Positions 7,274 through 16,277 are shown, numbered from the stretch's first letter. The stretch: DNA of 64,000 bases from JAKFFN01 sp036675025 (GCA_036675025.1 JAKFFN010000054.1:12694-76693); one strand, 5' to 3'. Numbers and translations are program-made. The notes: a model not told the origin generated them from the letters alone.

Positions 7274-9107
7274 TCAACAGCGCCTTTATTTCCTGCTCTA
7301 CGTCGGACATGTGGCCGCGCTTTTGCACTATGCCGTCTTTATCAATCAGCACCATGGTCGGGATGCTGTTGATCCCGTAGAGTTCCGCCGCTGGCGCGTT
7401 CCAGCCGGTCTTCTCCGAATCATCCGCGGCAGGCGGAGCCCACGTGTTCAGCGTGCGATTCCAGTCGTTTTTCTTCAGGTGCTTTCGAACCGTCTCCTGG
7501 TCATCATCTATGCTCAGCGCCAGGATGGTTGCCTTGCCTTTCCAGGCATCGCCATTCTTGCGAAGAATCTCCTGATTCTCCGCCATGGGTCCCTGGCACG
7601 GTCCGCACCAGGTAGCCCAGAAGTCGATCAGCACCACCTGTCCCTTCAGATCGCTCAGGCGCATCGTCTCGCTCGTATTAAGGTCCAGCATGGCGAAATC
7701 CGGCGCCGCGTCTCCCTCCTTGGGCGGAATCTTAAAGGCATATTCTTTCGTCATTCCTTCTTTAGGCGGATAGAGTTTGCCATTCCTGTACTCGCCAAAC
7801 ATCACGTAGCCCAGTCGCTGGCCGTCTACTTCCACGTCAAAGGTCGGCACGCCGCCGCGACTGGCAAAGTCTTCGCGCGTGGATTCCTTTTCAACGCCTG
7901 CAAGGTTCTCCAGCCTGATCACGCCATCATCGGGCACGGTGCCCTCGGCGATCGTCTGCTGAGGGTACCCGCTCTCATACCAGGAAACCTTGTAGGGCTT
8001 GCCAGCGGCCGGCTCGTCCTTCTGGTTCTTCACCGTCACCTCGGCCGTAAACGGACCCTGCAGCCATTCCTTTTTAAACGGGCTGTACTTTAGTGTTATT
8101 GTCTTTGTGGAGCCAGCCTCCACCTTCGCCGACTCCCGCGTGGAATACACCTGGCCTGAATGCATCATATTTTTAGGAGCAGCGGTCAGGCTTACCGAGA
8201 AACTGCCCGATGCCAGGTCATCTGCCACAAGTGTCGCGGAAGTAACCGGTTGTTCCTTTGTCATAAAGCCCAGTCCCCAGGTATTCTGTCCCGGCACTTT
8301 CTGAGTGCGATGAAGTTCCATTGTAACCACTGGCGACTCCGGCTTCTCGTTTTCCTTGTACTCAAATGTCGCCTCCAGACCGCCCGGCTTTGGCAGCGTC
8401 ACGGTCACGGATTTCGAAGTCGCCCATTCTTTCGGATCAAACGGCCCCGCCTGGAAACCGCGCAGGAAACCAGGATGGTTGATCAGCACATAGAGCGGCT
8501 CCGTGGATTCGGCATCTATATGTGTGATGAACCGGCCGTTGTCCGCCGCGTTTACCGCCATGGGCGAGAGCAGCGTCTCAGGCGCATACTTTTCCGTGCG
8601 GTTCGGATCCGCAGACAGCCAGACATCCCGCCCCCAGTTTTCAGGGAATACTGCCGGGCGCAGGTCGCCGGGTATGTCACGGTTATCGTCCGTCTCCAGT
8701 TGCAGCGCGACCTCCGTGCCGCGCTTTATTGGCACACTCAGCAAAGTCTCTGATGTCGGTATATCCACATCCAGGTACGTGGTCTGGTAGCCGGGCACAC
8801 GCACCGTGACTGCGTATGTACCCTCGCCAGATTCGCCATGAAATGCGGTTAGTTTGGGTTGGATTACTCCGTCTGCGCCGGCAGACTGCCACTCAAGCGT
8901 GGGAAGAAATCTCGTGCTCTTCTTCGCAATGATGGCTTGTGCTCCAGACGGTACAGCCCCGTTTTCGCCAGTTACTTTAATCTGCGGAAAACTTACGACT
9001 CCCTGCCCGGGCCCGTCTAACTCCTGCGTAGACGTCGTCTGCGCCGCGCCTGCTCCGTTCGCTAAAGTTGCGAAAACCACTGCCGCCGCTACTGCAATAT
9101 CAAACAT
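7269..9107 (-). CDS. Secreted TlpA-like thioredoxin-fold protein with long N-terminal extension
   Basis: 612 residues. A short signal peptide (hydrophobic AVAAAVVFATLANGAGA) precedes about 430 residues of beta-rich sequence with carboxypeptidase-regulatory-like blocks such as GTYAVTVRVPGYQTTYLDV, and a C-terminal AhpC/TSA-Redoxin domain (about 465-612) with the redox motif WATWCGPC and the cis-Pro loop INSIPTMVLID. It is probably a periplasmic or surface-bound thiol-disulphide oxidoreductase; the N-terminal domains may bind a partner or carbohydrate. AAGGGGAG lies upstream of the ATG at 9107. The gene sits between two toxin-antitoxin modules and has no obvious redox partner. Confidence 0.85.
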   Translation of the reverse strand: MFDIAVAAAVVFATLANGAGAAQTTSTQELDGPGQGVVSFPQIKVTGENGAVPSGAQAIIAKKSTRFLPTLEWQSAGADGVIQPKLTAFHGESGEGTYAVTVRVPGYQTTYLDVDIPTSETLLSVPIKRGTEVALQLETDDNRDIPGDLRPAVFPENWGRDVWLSADPNRTEKYAPETLLSPMAVNAADNGRFITHIDAESTEPLYVLINHPGFLRGFQAGPFDPKEWATSKSVTVTLPKPGGLEATFEYKENEKPESPVVTMELHRTQKVPGQNTWGLGFMTKEQPVTSATLVADDLASGSFSVSLTAAPKNMMHSGQVYSTRESAKVEAGSTKTITLKYSPFKKEWLQGPFTAEVTVKNQKDEPAAGKPYKVSWYESGYPQQTIAEGTVPDDGVIRLENLAGVEKESTREDFASRGGVPTFDVEVDGQRLGYVMFGEYRNGKLYPPKEGMTKEYAFKIPPKEGDAAPDFAMLDLNTSETMRLSDLKGQVVLIDFWATWCGPCQGPMAENQEILRKNGDAWKGKATILALSIDDDQETVRKHLKKNDWNRTLNTWAPPAADDSEKTGWNAPAAELYGINSIPTMVLIDKDGIVQKRGHMSDVEQEIKALLK

Positions 9108-9398
9108 GATGAACTCCCCTTAGTTGATCTATTGCTAAATTGTCAGCCCCGACTCCAACAATCGCCATGCCATTTGAACCACCTTATCCTCTTACGAAAA
9201 TCAAGGGTTTCTATAGCGACCTGTCCCCTCACCACGCTTCCCATAAGTATAAACACGGTCAGCAGTCGTAAAAACGCGGGCTGGTAGTATTTCCAGTCCC
9301 CTACCATAGACCCCGCCTGGACAGGAAAACAAAGTGATGAATGCCGTTTATTGAAAGAAGTAATTGACAGTGCCAAACGGGAATGCAGGAGTAAGCAT
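9108..9398. other. Divergent intergenic region between thioredoxin-like gene and RES-Xre module
   Basis: About 290 bases with promoters for both flanking operons presumably inside. I see no convincing -35/-10 pair and no gene; the short open frames here have no signals. Confidence 0.4.
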
Positions 9399-9908
9399 AT
9401 GAAACCGAAACAAAGTTCCGCTAAATCAGACGTGAAGGAAATCAACATGGTACGCGAAGCAAGTACCACTTACGGAGCGCTTCCCGCCAACGTTGTTAGC
9501 AGCGTGGTGCGGCCCGGCGGCAGGAGACCATCGTATAACACAGCAAAACTGGTCGACATGCTCCAGCAAGGGCTTCCTGTTTCAGAACTGGAAGAGCTAC
9601 AGGACAGCTTGGACATACCCATGGAACAATTGCTTACCGTACTAGGCATTTCCAAATCCACGCTGCATCGCCGCCGCAAAACGGCCCAGCGTCTTGATAC
9701 CCCCGAATCTGACCGCGTACTTCGCTTCGCCAGGCTCCTGCGCAGAGCCGTAGAGGTCATGGAATCCCATGAAGCCGCCCGCCAGTGGCTCAAGACTCCC
9801 CAGATTGGGCTGGGCGGTTCCGTGCCGCTCGACTACGCACAAACCGAAGTTGGGGCCCGGGAAGTAGAAGACCTCCTCGGCCGCATTGAGTACTCGGTCT
9901 ACTCGTAA
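9399..9908 (+). CDS. Xre/MbcA/ParS-type antitoxin (DUF2384)
   Basis: About 169 residues. The ATG at 9399 has AGGAG eight bases upstream; a TTG at 9351 is less likely. The middle holds a helix-turn-helix (MEQLLTVLGISKSTLHRRRK), and the C-terminal part (SDRVLRFARLLRRAVEVM, then EAARQWLKTPQIGLGGSVPLD) is the classic DUF2384 toxin-binding module. In the family it neutralises the RES toxin and represses the operon by binding the promoter. The stop codon is directly followed by the toxin ATG. Confidence 0.92.
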   Translation: MKPKQSSAKSDVKEINMVREASTTYGALPANVVSSVVRPGGRRPSYNTAKLVDMLQQGLPVSELEELQDSLDIPMEQLLTVLGISKSTLHRRRKTAQRLDTPESDRVLRFARLLRRAVEVMESHEAARQWLKTPQIGLGGSVPLDYAQTEVGAREVEDLLGRIEYSVYS

Positions 9909-10367
9909 ATGCCAACAGCATGGAGAATTGTCCGCACAAAATACGCAGACTCAGCTTTCACCGGAGAAGGTGCCGCGAAGTTCGGCGGACGCTGGAATTC
10001 TCGCGGCACATGGGTCGTCTACACCAGCACCACTTTGTCGCTGGCAGCACTCGAGATTCTTGTTCATTTGAACCCGATGCCCGAACTCGCCTTTGTCGCA
10101 TTCCCGCTTGATATTGACCAGGCATTCATTGAAACCCTCAACCCAAAACACCTGCCGAAAGACTGGAAGTCTGAACCGCCCGGGCAATCGACACAGCTAA
10201 TCGGTAGCGAATGGGCCGGGCAAAACCGCACTGCCGTCCTCGAAGTACCCAGCGTTCTCGTCTCATCCGAAAGCACCTATCTCCTTAATCCGGCTCATCC
10301 CGACTTCCGAAAAATCCGCATCGGAAAGCCCGAACCGTTCGCGTTTGATCCGCGGTTGCTGAAGTAG
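9909..10367 (+). CDS. RES-domain NAD+-degrading toxin
   Basis: 152 residues, usual length. RES-domain residues are visible: Arg28 in KFGGRWNSRG, Tyr38 in VVYTSTTLSLAALE, Glu49, and the serine of VPSVLVSSES (about 115), with the closing YLLNPAHPDF block. RES toxins fold like ADP-ribosyltransferases and deplete NAD+, halting growth. TAA of the antitoxin abuts the ATG without a gap, so translation is coupled. The set looks intact and active. Confidence 0.92.
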   Translation: MPTAWRIVRTKYADSAFTGEGAAKFGGRWNSRGTWVVYTSTTLSLAALEILVHLNPMPELAFVAFPLDIDQAFIETLNPKHLPKDWKSEPPGQSTQLIGSEWAGQNRTAVLEVPSVLVSSESTYLLNPAHPDFRKIRIGKPEPFAFDPRLLK

Positions 10368-10382
10368 CAGGCACTAATTTCG

Positions 10383-10742
10383 TTACTCCAGCGAAAACTC
10401 CGACAGCCCGACAGGCAGTGGAAACATATCTGCCGTTTGCAGGAAGCCACCGCTCAAGCTGTAAGTCCCCCCGGTTAATATGGCTCCGTCAGGGGTAGCG
10501 TCTGGTTGCCCCCCTGCCGTTGCCAGGGCATACGCGCCGCCAGCCGTCATAGGAGTTCCCCCGGCAGTGAACTTTGACCAGGAAAGGTCATAGGGTCCGC
10601 CAGTCTGCCCCGCGGCGCCGCTGGGGCAGAATATTAATAAACCCGCTACGCTCACCAGTGCTGCCGCGCCACCAGCTAGACGCGGGAATCGACTCAACAA
10701 AGCAACCGGTTCTAAAGCTTTTACCCAATTAAAATCCGTCAT
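10383..10742 (-). CDS. Small exported glycine/threonine-rich repeat protein
   Basis: 119 residues. A hydrophobic segment with AGGAAALVSVAGLLIF acts as a signal or anchor, followed by YDLSWSKFTAGGTPMTAGG and two related GGxYxLxxxGGQPD / GGTYSLSGGF blocks. Short proteins with this GGTYSLSGG pattern are common in secretome-rich environmental bacteria but have no known function. The gene overlaps the upstream 10739-11761 gene by four bases (ATGA), so the two form a coupled pair whose products are probably both secreted. Confidence 0.65.
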   Translation of the reverse strand: MTDFNWVKALEPVALLSRFPRLAGGAAALVSVAGLLIFCPSGAAGQTGGPYDLSWSKFTAGGTPMTAGGAYALATAGGQPDATPDGAILTGGTYSLSGGFLQTADMFPLPVGLSEFSLE

Positions 10743-11761
10743 TGCAGCACCGTCGCATGCATATTGCCAGCCGGAATAATGAGCGGTGAGTTGCTAATGT
10801 TCTGGATCTGGTAGTGCACTTCGTCGGTCCCTGAACGAACATTTGATATAATCAACCCGAGCGGCAGGTCCACGTCAAGATTCACGATGGATGCGGTATT
10901 CGGCTGAGCGCCGGGCGCAGGGATCGTAAGGTCCGCTGACGTCCATGGAGCCAGAGGCGTTGACACGACCGTAGCGCTTGTCACCACTCGCCGATAAGCA
11001 GTCACCTGCAGCGTCTGGTCTGGAAACTTTATGCCATCGGTGCCTGCCGTGCCGCCCAAATGTAGTTTCGCATCAGGGTTGTCCCTCCCGATACCCACCT
11101 TTCCACCGGCGGCAATATCAACGGAACTGGTCAACGCTCCCGGGCGAATCCGAAATGGAAGGCGACTGCCTCCCGTTAAATCACGGACAAAGAAGTTGGC
11201 TTCGTTTCCCGCGATATCCCACGTCTGTGCGGTCCACCCGCCCAAGTTCGTTTGTTCTAGTCTAATAGCCGGCGTGTCGTTGGTCCGGATATGGAAATCA
11301 AGGCCCGCATTCGTTGTGCCGAGACCAATATTGCCGTTTGCCGCAGTCATCAACCCGTTACCGACAGATGCCGCATCAGTGGAATACAGCGCATAAGGTG
11401 CCGCTCCAATCTCCACCCGAGGCGATAATGTCGTGTACGTGCCCTCGCTGGGAGACTTTACCGAGATTTGCAACCAGCGTTTCTGACCCGCGAAGGCCTC
11501 GCTTCCAAAGTCAAGCGGCACACTGAAAAGCCCGCCAACAACGCTCGCTTCCATCTCTTGCGTGACTCCGATTTGCGTGATTCCGTCAATCGAGCCAAAC
11601 AGTCTGAACTGAAACGAGTAAAGCCCGGATGCACTTGCTCCTCCACTGTTCAACCTACCCTGGTAAGTGAAGGCGGTGCCCATAGCCGTCTGCGCAGCAA
11701 CAGGAATGCATAAAGCCGATAGTACAGCTACTAATGCCCAGACGGCGATTATCCGAAACAT
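10739..11761 (-). CDS. Secreted beta-rich protein with GTAFTYQGRL motif
   Basis: 340 residues from the ATG at 11761, which has AGGAG eight bases upstream and a classic signal peptide (IIAVWALVAVLSALCIPVAAQ). The mature N-terminus starts with MGTAFTYQGRLNSGG, a motif common in large secreted proteins of planctomycete-like bacteria, and continues with a fibre-like region (NGNIGLGTTNAGLDFHIRTN, KVGIGRDNPDAKLHLGG) that resembles phage tail-fibre or trimeric adhesin repeats. A surface or extracellular structural role is inferred. It is coupled to the small gene downstream. Confidence 0.65.
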   Translation of the reverse strand: MFRIIAVWALVAVLSALCIPVAAQTAMGTAFTYQGRLNSGGASASGLYSFQFRLFGSIDGITQIGVTQEMEASVVGGLFSVPLDFGSEAFAGQKRWLQISVKSPSEGTYTTLSPRVEIGAAPYALYSTDAASVGNGLMTAANGNIGLGTTNAGLDFHIRTNDTPAIRLEQTNLGGWTAQTWDIAGNEANFFVRDLTGGSRLPFRIRPGALTSSVDIAAGGKVGIGRDNPDAKLHLGGTAGTDGIKFPDQTLQVTAYRRVVTSATVVSTPLAPWTSADLTIPAPGAQPNTASIVNLDVDLPLGLIISNVRSGTDEVHYQIQNISNSPLIIPAGNMHATVLQ

Positions 11762-11890
11762 ATGATGAGTCTCCTGACAAATAGTTGGCACTTTGGCATG
11801 GAAGGATCTGCCGTCAAACTAATTGTGGTCCTTTTGGGCGATTGTGTGTCGATTAAATATGCACGACAGACAGCTTCTCCTGTCCTAATT

Positions 11891-11917
11891 AGGGGTCGCT
11901 AAGGGTCGCTAAGGGTC
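11891..11917 (+). repeat. Tandem direct repeat AGGGTCGCTA
   Basis: The 10-base unit AGGGTCGCTA occurs twice in tandem and a third time in part (AGGGTCA). It lies about 130 bases upstream of the minus-strand secreted pair. The 10-base period equals one helical turn, which would suit a regulator binding site; that is inference. Confidence 0.55.
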
Positions 11918-12250
11918 AATGCGGGAATTCCCCTCTCCTTTCAGATGCTGCTAGAACCTTTCCACCACATTTAGAAAGGAATCGCCAGCATGAAAAGCAG
12001 TGGACGAGACCACGTGACGCAATCCGCTGGTTTCGGTTATGTGAAGTTTCGAAAGCAGAACGCTGATAGTTATGTACTTAATAGAACTAGTTTCAGTGTT
12101 GGCTGCATTGGGTTTACGAGATTTTGTATTAATTATTTTTTGGGGCTGTGGAAAACTTTTTCCGAAAATCCCACGGATCGAGTGCAGACAGGTGCGTTGA
12201 CGGACTTCGAAATGTTTAAACTGTATGGTGCCGGTTTGGGTGCAACTGCT

Positions 12251-12359
12251 GCGGGCAGGAGTGCCCGCGCCACCCGGAATGTTGGCGCCACACGGATGGG
12301 CCACGCCACCGGGGAATGTCCGCGTCGCCCGGAGGGGCCCGCGCCATCTGGAATGCTGC
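12251..12359 (+). repeat. Degenerate GC-rich ~19-base tandem repeat
   Basis: A small hairpin (GCGGGCA, four bases, TGCCCGC at 12251-12268) leads into five imperfect units of 17-20 bases with the theme GCGCCACCCGGAATGTTG (12267-12284, 12285-12304, 12305-12323, 12324-12340, 12341-12359). It ends about 50 bases before rimO. Confidence 0.6.
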
Positions 12360-12407
12360 GGTGAATCAATCCCCACGGGCATTGCACATGAACCGGGTTT
12401 CCCTTTT

Positions 12408-13778
12408 ATGAAGATTGGTATAGTGACATTAGGTTGCGACAAGAACACTGTCGACAACGAGTATATGGCCGGCCTTTTGGCTGAGAATGGTGCGCAGGTG
12501 GTGCGGGCCCTGGCGGATGCGGATGAGAATCCGGATCCGGACCTGGACGCCGTGCTTATTAATACGTGCGGTTTTGTGGAGTCGGCCAAGCAGCAGAGCA
12601 TCGAGTGCATCATCTCGTGGATCGATCACAAGCGCGAGCGCCTGGAGAGTGGCCAGGGCCGCTGCCGGGTGTTTGTGGCGGGCTGCCTTACGCAGCGCTA
12701 CCGCGAGTCGCTGGTGCAGGAGCTGCCCGAGGTGGACGGTTTCATGGGCGTGGGCGAGTTTGACAAGGTTATTCGCCTGGTGCAGTCGCCGGCTGATGCG
12801 ACGTCGCCGTATAACATGATCCAGGAGATGCCGGTCGTGAACGTGCGCGACGGCGGTCTGCCGCGCAAGCAGCTGGGTCCGCAGGCGCCTCATGCCTTCC
12901 TGAAGATTGCTGACGGCTGCAATCACAACTGCTCGTTCTGCGCTATCCCGAGCTTCAAGGGCCGGCTGCGCAGCGTGAAGAAAGAGATTCTGCTGGCCGA
13001 GGCGAAGCTGCTCCTCAGCCGCGGGGTGAAAGAGATCAACCTGGTTGCGCAGGACACGAGCGACTACGGCAAAGATATCTACGGTCGCGAGTATGGCATT
13101 TCGGAACTGCTGAGCGAACTGACGGCGCTGCCGGGCGATTTCTGGATCCGGCTGTTCTACTTCTACCCGGGCGGCCTTAACGCAAAATTTATGGATGCCT
13201 TCCAAAGCAGCCCGAAAGTGGCGCGCTACATTGACATGCCGCTGCAGCACCTGCACCCGGACGTGCTCCACCGGATGAAGCGGCCGCACCGCGAAGTGAA
13301 GACGCTGGAAGCGCTTGAGAACCTCCGTGCGACGATCCCGGGTCTGGCGTTACGCACGACCTTTATCACCGGCTTCCCCGGCGAGACCGAAGAACAGTTT
13401 GAGTACATGCTGGCCGGTGCGCAGCGCCTGCGCTTCAACCGCCTGGGCGCGTTCCCCTTCTCGGAAGAAGAAGGCACGCCCAGCGCCACGTTTGAAGACC
13501 AGCTGCCCCGCGGGGTTCGCCAGGCACGATATGACCGCCTGATGCAGGCCCAGCAACCCATCAGCCTGGAACTGAACCAGCAGATGATCGGCAAAGAGAT
13601 CAAGGTGCTCATCGAAGAGCAGATCGAGGAAGACCAGTGGGTGGGACGCAGTGAGTTTGACGCTCCCGATGTAGACGGCGCCGTGGCGGTGCATTCGACC
13701 GGGAGCCTCACGCCGGGCCAGTTTGCAACGGTGAAGGTTGTGGGAGCCGATTACTACGATCTGATTGCGGAGGCGTAA
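12408..13778 (+). CDS. rimO: Ribosomal protein S12 methylthiotransferase RimO
   Basis: 456 residues from the ATG at 12408; the frame is open upstream but the family begins at MKIGIVTLGCDKN. The N-terminal UPF0004 domain carries Cys10 and NTCGFVESAKQQSI for one iron-sulphur cluster; the radical-SAM motif CX3CX2C is Cys171, Cys175, Cys178 (CNHNCSFCAIP); a TRAM domain closes the protein. RimO adds a methylthio group to the conserved aspartate of ribosomal protein S12. PGGLNAKFM and the S12-type DxxxYG/PMPLQH features separate it from MiaB. No clear ribosome site precedes the ATG. Confidence 0.95.
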   Translation: MKIGIVTLGCDKNTVDNEYMAGLLAENGAQVVRALADADENPDPDLDAVLINTCGFVESAKQQSIECIISWIDHKRERLESGQGRCRVFVAGCLTQRYRESLVQELPEVDGFMGVGEFDKVIRLVQSPADATSPYNMIQEMPVVNVRDGGLPRKQLGPQAPHAFLKIADGCNHNCSFCAIPSFKGRLRSVKKEILLAEAKLLLSRGVKEINLVAQDTSDYGKDIYGREYGISELLSELTALPGDFWIRLFYFYPGGLNAKFMDAFQSSPKVARYIDMPLQHLHPDVLHRMKRPHREVKTLEALENLRATIPGLALRTTFITGFPGETEEQFEYMLAGAQRLRFNRLGAFPFSEEEGTPSATFEDQLPRGVRQARYDRLMQAQQPISLELNQQMIGKEIKVLIEEQIEEDQWVGRSEFDAPDVDGAVAVHSTGSLTPGQFATVKVVGADYYDLIAEA

Positions 13779-13781
13779 TCC

Positions 13782-14150
13782 ATGACTCATCGTGCAGTCT
13801 TTATATCGGGCGCTATCATCATGGCCCTGGCTGTGGCCCTTGGAGCTTTTGGCGCCCATGGCCTTCAGAAGATGACCGACGCCCGCGGTCTGGCCAACTG
13901 GGAAACCGCCGCGCGCTACCAGGCGCTTCACGGCCTTGGGCTGTTGATCCTGGCGCTGGCTTACAACCGCTATTCCACCGGGGCTTTCACCTGGACAGCG
14001 CTATGCTTCATCCTCGGCACGATCATCTTCTCCGGCAGCCTTTACGTGCTGGTACTTACGGGCCAGAAGTGGCTCGGTGCCATCACCCCCATCGGCGGAA
14101 CGCTTTTTATTGTCGGGTGGGCACTGATGGCTTTCCTGCACAAAAAATAA
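13782..14150 (+). CDS. DUF423 inner-membrane protein
   Basis: 122 residues, family length. Four hydrophobic segments and the family signature GAFGAHGLQ with WETAARYQALHGLGLL. DUF423 (YgdD/TMEM256) proteins are small membrane proteins of unknown function. It starts three bases after the rimO stop, so it is very likely in the same transcript. Confidence 0.92.
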   Translation: MTHRAVFISGAIIMALAVALGAFGAHGLQKMTDARGLANWETAARYQALHGLGLLILALAYNRYSTGAFTWTALCFILGTIIFSGSLYVLVLTGQKWLGAITPIGGTLFIVGWALMAFLHKK

Positions 14151-14279
14151 GCGGTCCCTGACACGCTTCAGGATTTTAGTTGCGATTGCCATAACCGTAT
14201 AACAATCCTGTCGCATCAGGAATCGGATGAAGTACGCAAAGGCACAGGAAGCCGGGCCAAGGGAAGGATTCGCAAGATA

Positions 14280-16277
14280 ATGGCGGGCATGGTGGCGCGC
14301 GATGCCGCAGTACAACCGGGGGCAGTGGCCAACGCCGACTTGGAGGCAGCGGCGGTAGAGAAAATGCCGCGCGGCAGCATGTGTGTAGTGTTTACCTGCG
14401 GCGACCACCCGGCCCGAACTAATTACCTGGGGACACTGACCAGCGAGCAGTTGACTTTGAGCCCGGACGCAAAGCTGAGTGCGCTGGTAGACTCGCAACC
14501 AACAGACGCGATTATCGACACGCAGCCGATTCCCGAGGTGCTAAAGCGGCTGCGCTCTGCCCAGAGCGATAGCCTGCCAGTCTTTGATCCGCGCGGCGGA
14601 TTCGTGGGTATCATCAGTCAGTCGAGCATCCTGGAAGCGCTTCTGCGACGCGAACGCCAGTTGCTCAAGAAGACGCGGGAATTTCGCCAGACATCTCAGG
14701 ATGATAAAGAACGCCGCTACGAAACAACGCGGCGGCTGGAACAGACAAACCTTGCCTTTCGCAAGCTGCTGACGGCCCTGGCGAGGCCGGAGAGCCTGGA
14801 GACTTATCGGCAGGCGTTGGAGGCGCTGGCCGTGGTGGCAAATGCGGGCTGGGCGCAGCTGGCGTTGTGCGATGAATCGGGCGCTGTAATCCAACGTGTG
14901 CTTGCTTCTCATCCTTCGGCGGAAAGCTTCCCGCCAAACTACCTGGCCGAGCAGCAAATGCAGCAGGTTATCACTGGCAATGCCCTCATGAATCGCCCGG
15001 GAACAGCGCCCGCGGGGGATGGTGATGGCAGTGGAGGTTCGCAGCGAAAGCCTCAGCCGGCATTCCTGGGTCTGCCGCTGTCGCTGGATGACCGGCGGTT
15101 TGGCTGCGTCTACCTTTGGGTCAAGCTGGACGCGCGGGCGTTTGTGGATGATGACGAAGTGCTGCTCTCGAGCCTGGGCCATTCCATCTCCCTCACAATT
15201 GCCCAGGCAATTGATCACAAGCGGCGCAAACGGCTGGAGAAAGAACTGGACCTGTTGGCGCGTACGGCCCGCGAAGCCGGTGGAGCGGATAATGTGGAGT
15301 CTGTGGCGCGGATAGTGATGAACCGCACGGAGGACTACTGGGACTGGGATGCGTTTGCAGTCTGCATCAGCCGGTGCCATGGCCGCAAGTTCCAGGCAGT
15401 GCTGGAGCTGGACCGCGCTGCAGTGGGCACGCCGCCGGGCGGAGAGACGTGGTCGGAAGTGTATGACAATAACGAGCCGGCGAAGGCCGACGGCGAAAAC
15501 ACCAGCACCAGCCCACAGGTTAACCGCCGGATCATGAGCGGCGAGCCTATACTGATCAATCGGCAGGACCTGGATAAAGTAGTGATGATGCAGCCGTTTG
15601 GGGATTCTGATCGGCCTTCGGCAAGCCTGATGTATGTGCCCATTCATGGCCGCAATCGGGTGGTGGGGCTTATCACCGTGCAGTCGTACCAGCGCAACCG
15701 TTTTAAGTCCAGGGATCTCGCGCTGCTGCAGCGGCTGGCTGATTCCGTGGCGCCGGCGTTCTGCCGCTGCCTGGCGGAGCGAACTACGCAGGCGTTTTAT
15801 GACTTGTCCAGTAAGCTGAGCGTGGCATCGACTCCAAAAGAAGCGGCGAGTATTATTATGAATGTGGCGGATGAGCTGATCGGTTGGGATTCGTGCGCCA
15901 TGTATTTCTATTATCCCGAAAGCGATACCAACAGCCGTATCCTGCTGATGGACGTGATTGAGGGCCGGCGGGTGGATCTGACTAATGACGGAAGCATCAG
16001 TAAGCCTGGCGGGATCTCGCGCAGGGCACTTACGGAAGGACCGATCCTCTACCTGCGGCCGGAGGCGCGATTTGATACGGCGCAATGTGAACCCTTTGGT
16101 GACGTGGTGCGGCCTTCAGCCAGCCTGATGTACGTGCCTCTGAAATACAAAGACCGGGTACTGGGCGTTATGTCGGTACAGAGCTACTCGATCAACGCGT
16201 ATGATGAAGATGACCTGGCGCTGCTGATGGCCCTGGGTGACCAGTGCAGCGGCGCCATCGACCGGATAAAGGACTAG
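14280..16277 (+). CDS. CBS-like plus three GAF domain sensor protein without output domain
   Basis: 665 residues. Residues about 50-125 resemble a CBS pair (LPVFDPRGGFVGIISQSSI), followed by a charged helix that may be a coiled coil. Three GAF-like domains follow, about 170-315, 330-500 and 510-665. The second and third share RPSASLMYVP and a following VxGxxxVQSY strand, so they look like an internal duplication. No kinase, cyclase, phosphodiesterase or DNA-binding domain is present and there is no signal peptide, so it must act through a partner. GGAAGG lies about twelve bases before the ATG. It sits directly upstream of the polyketide operon in the same direction, with 72 bases between; a sensory link to it is possible but unproven. 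Confidence 0.75.
   Translation: MAGMVARDAAVQPGAVANADLEAAAVEKMPRGSMCVVFTCGDHPARTNYLGTLTSEQLTLSPDAKLSALVDSQPTDAIIDTQPIPEVLKRLRSAQSDSLPVFDPRGGFVGIISQSSILEALLRRERQLLKKTREFRQTSQDDKERRYETTRRLEQTNLAFRKLLTALARPESLETYRQALEALAVVANAGWAQLALCDESGAVIQRVLASHPSAESFPPNYLAEQQMQQVITGNALMNRPGTAPAGDGDGSGGSQRKPQPAFLGLPLSLDDRRFGCVYLWVKLDARAFVDDDEVLLSSLGHSISLTIAQAIDHKRRKRLEKELDLLARTAREAGGADNVESVARIVMNRTEDYWDWDAFAVCISRCHGRKFQAVLELDRAAVGTPPGGETWSEVYDNNEPAKADGENTSTSPQVNRRIMSGEPILINRQDLDKVVMMQPFGDSDRPSASLMYVPIHGRNRVVGLITVQSYQRNRFKSRDLALLQRLADSVAPAFCRCLAERTTQAFYDLSSKLSVASTPKEAASIIMNVADELIGWDSCAMYFYYPESDTNSRILLMDVIEGRRVDLTNDGSISKPGGISRRALTEGPILYLRPEARFDTAQCEPFGDVVRPSASLMYVPLKYKDRVLGVMSVQSYSINAYDEDDLALLMALGDQCSGAIDRIKD

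Larger units (their letters stand above)
11762..12407. other. 646-base intergenic region without a credible gene
   Basis: It holds the upstream region of the minus-strand secreted pair, a short direct repeat (11891-11917), the palindrome GGGAATTCCC at 11923-11932, an AT-rich stretch near 12060-12165 and a degenerate GC-rich tandem repeat (12251-12359). Open frames here lack ribosome sites and recognisable sequence. Confidence 0.6.

Noticed and set aside
6852..8093. 413-residue open frame on the plus strand
   Set aside because: It is antisense to the HEPN and thioredoxin-like genes, has no ribosome site or motif, and comes from GC-rich codon shadowing.
9143..9469. 108-residue minus-strand open frame in the divergent gap
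   Set aside because: No ribosome site or recognisable domain, and it overlaps the well-supported Xre start.
11951..12613. Open frames in the 11762-12407 gap, e.g. 11990-12364 (+) and 11951-12613 (-)
   Set aside because: No ribosome site, no recognisable domain, and the C-terminal part of the plus-strand frame is just the translation of the GC-rich tandem repeat.
14541..16085. 514-residue minus-strand open frame opposite the GAF sensor
   Set aside because: Its sequence is His/Arg/Gln-rich without motifs, as expected for the shadow of a GC-rich gene.
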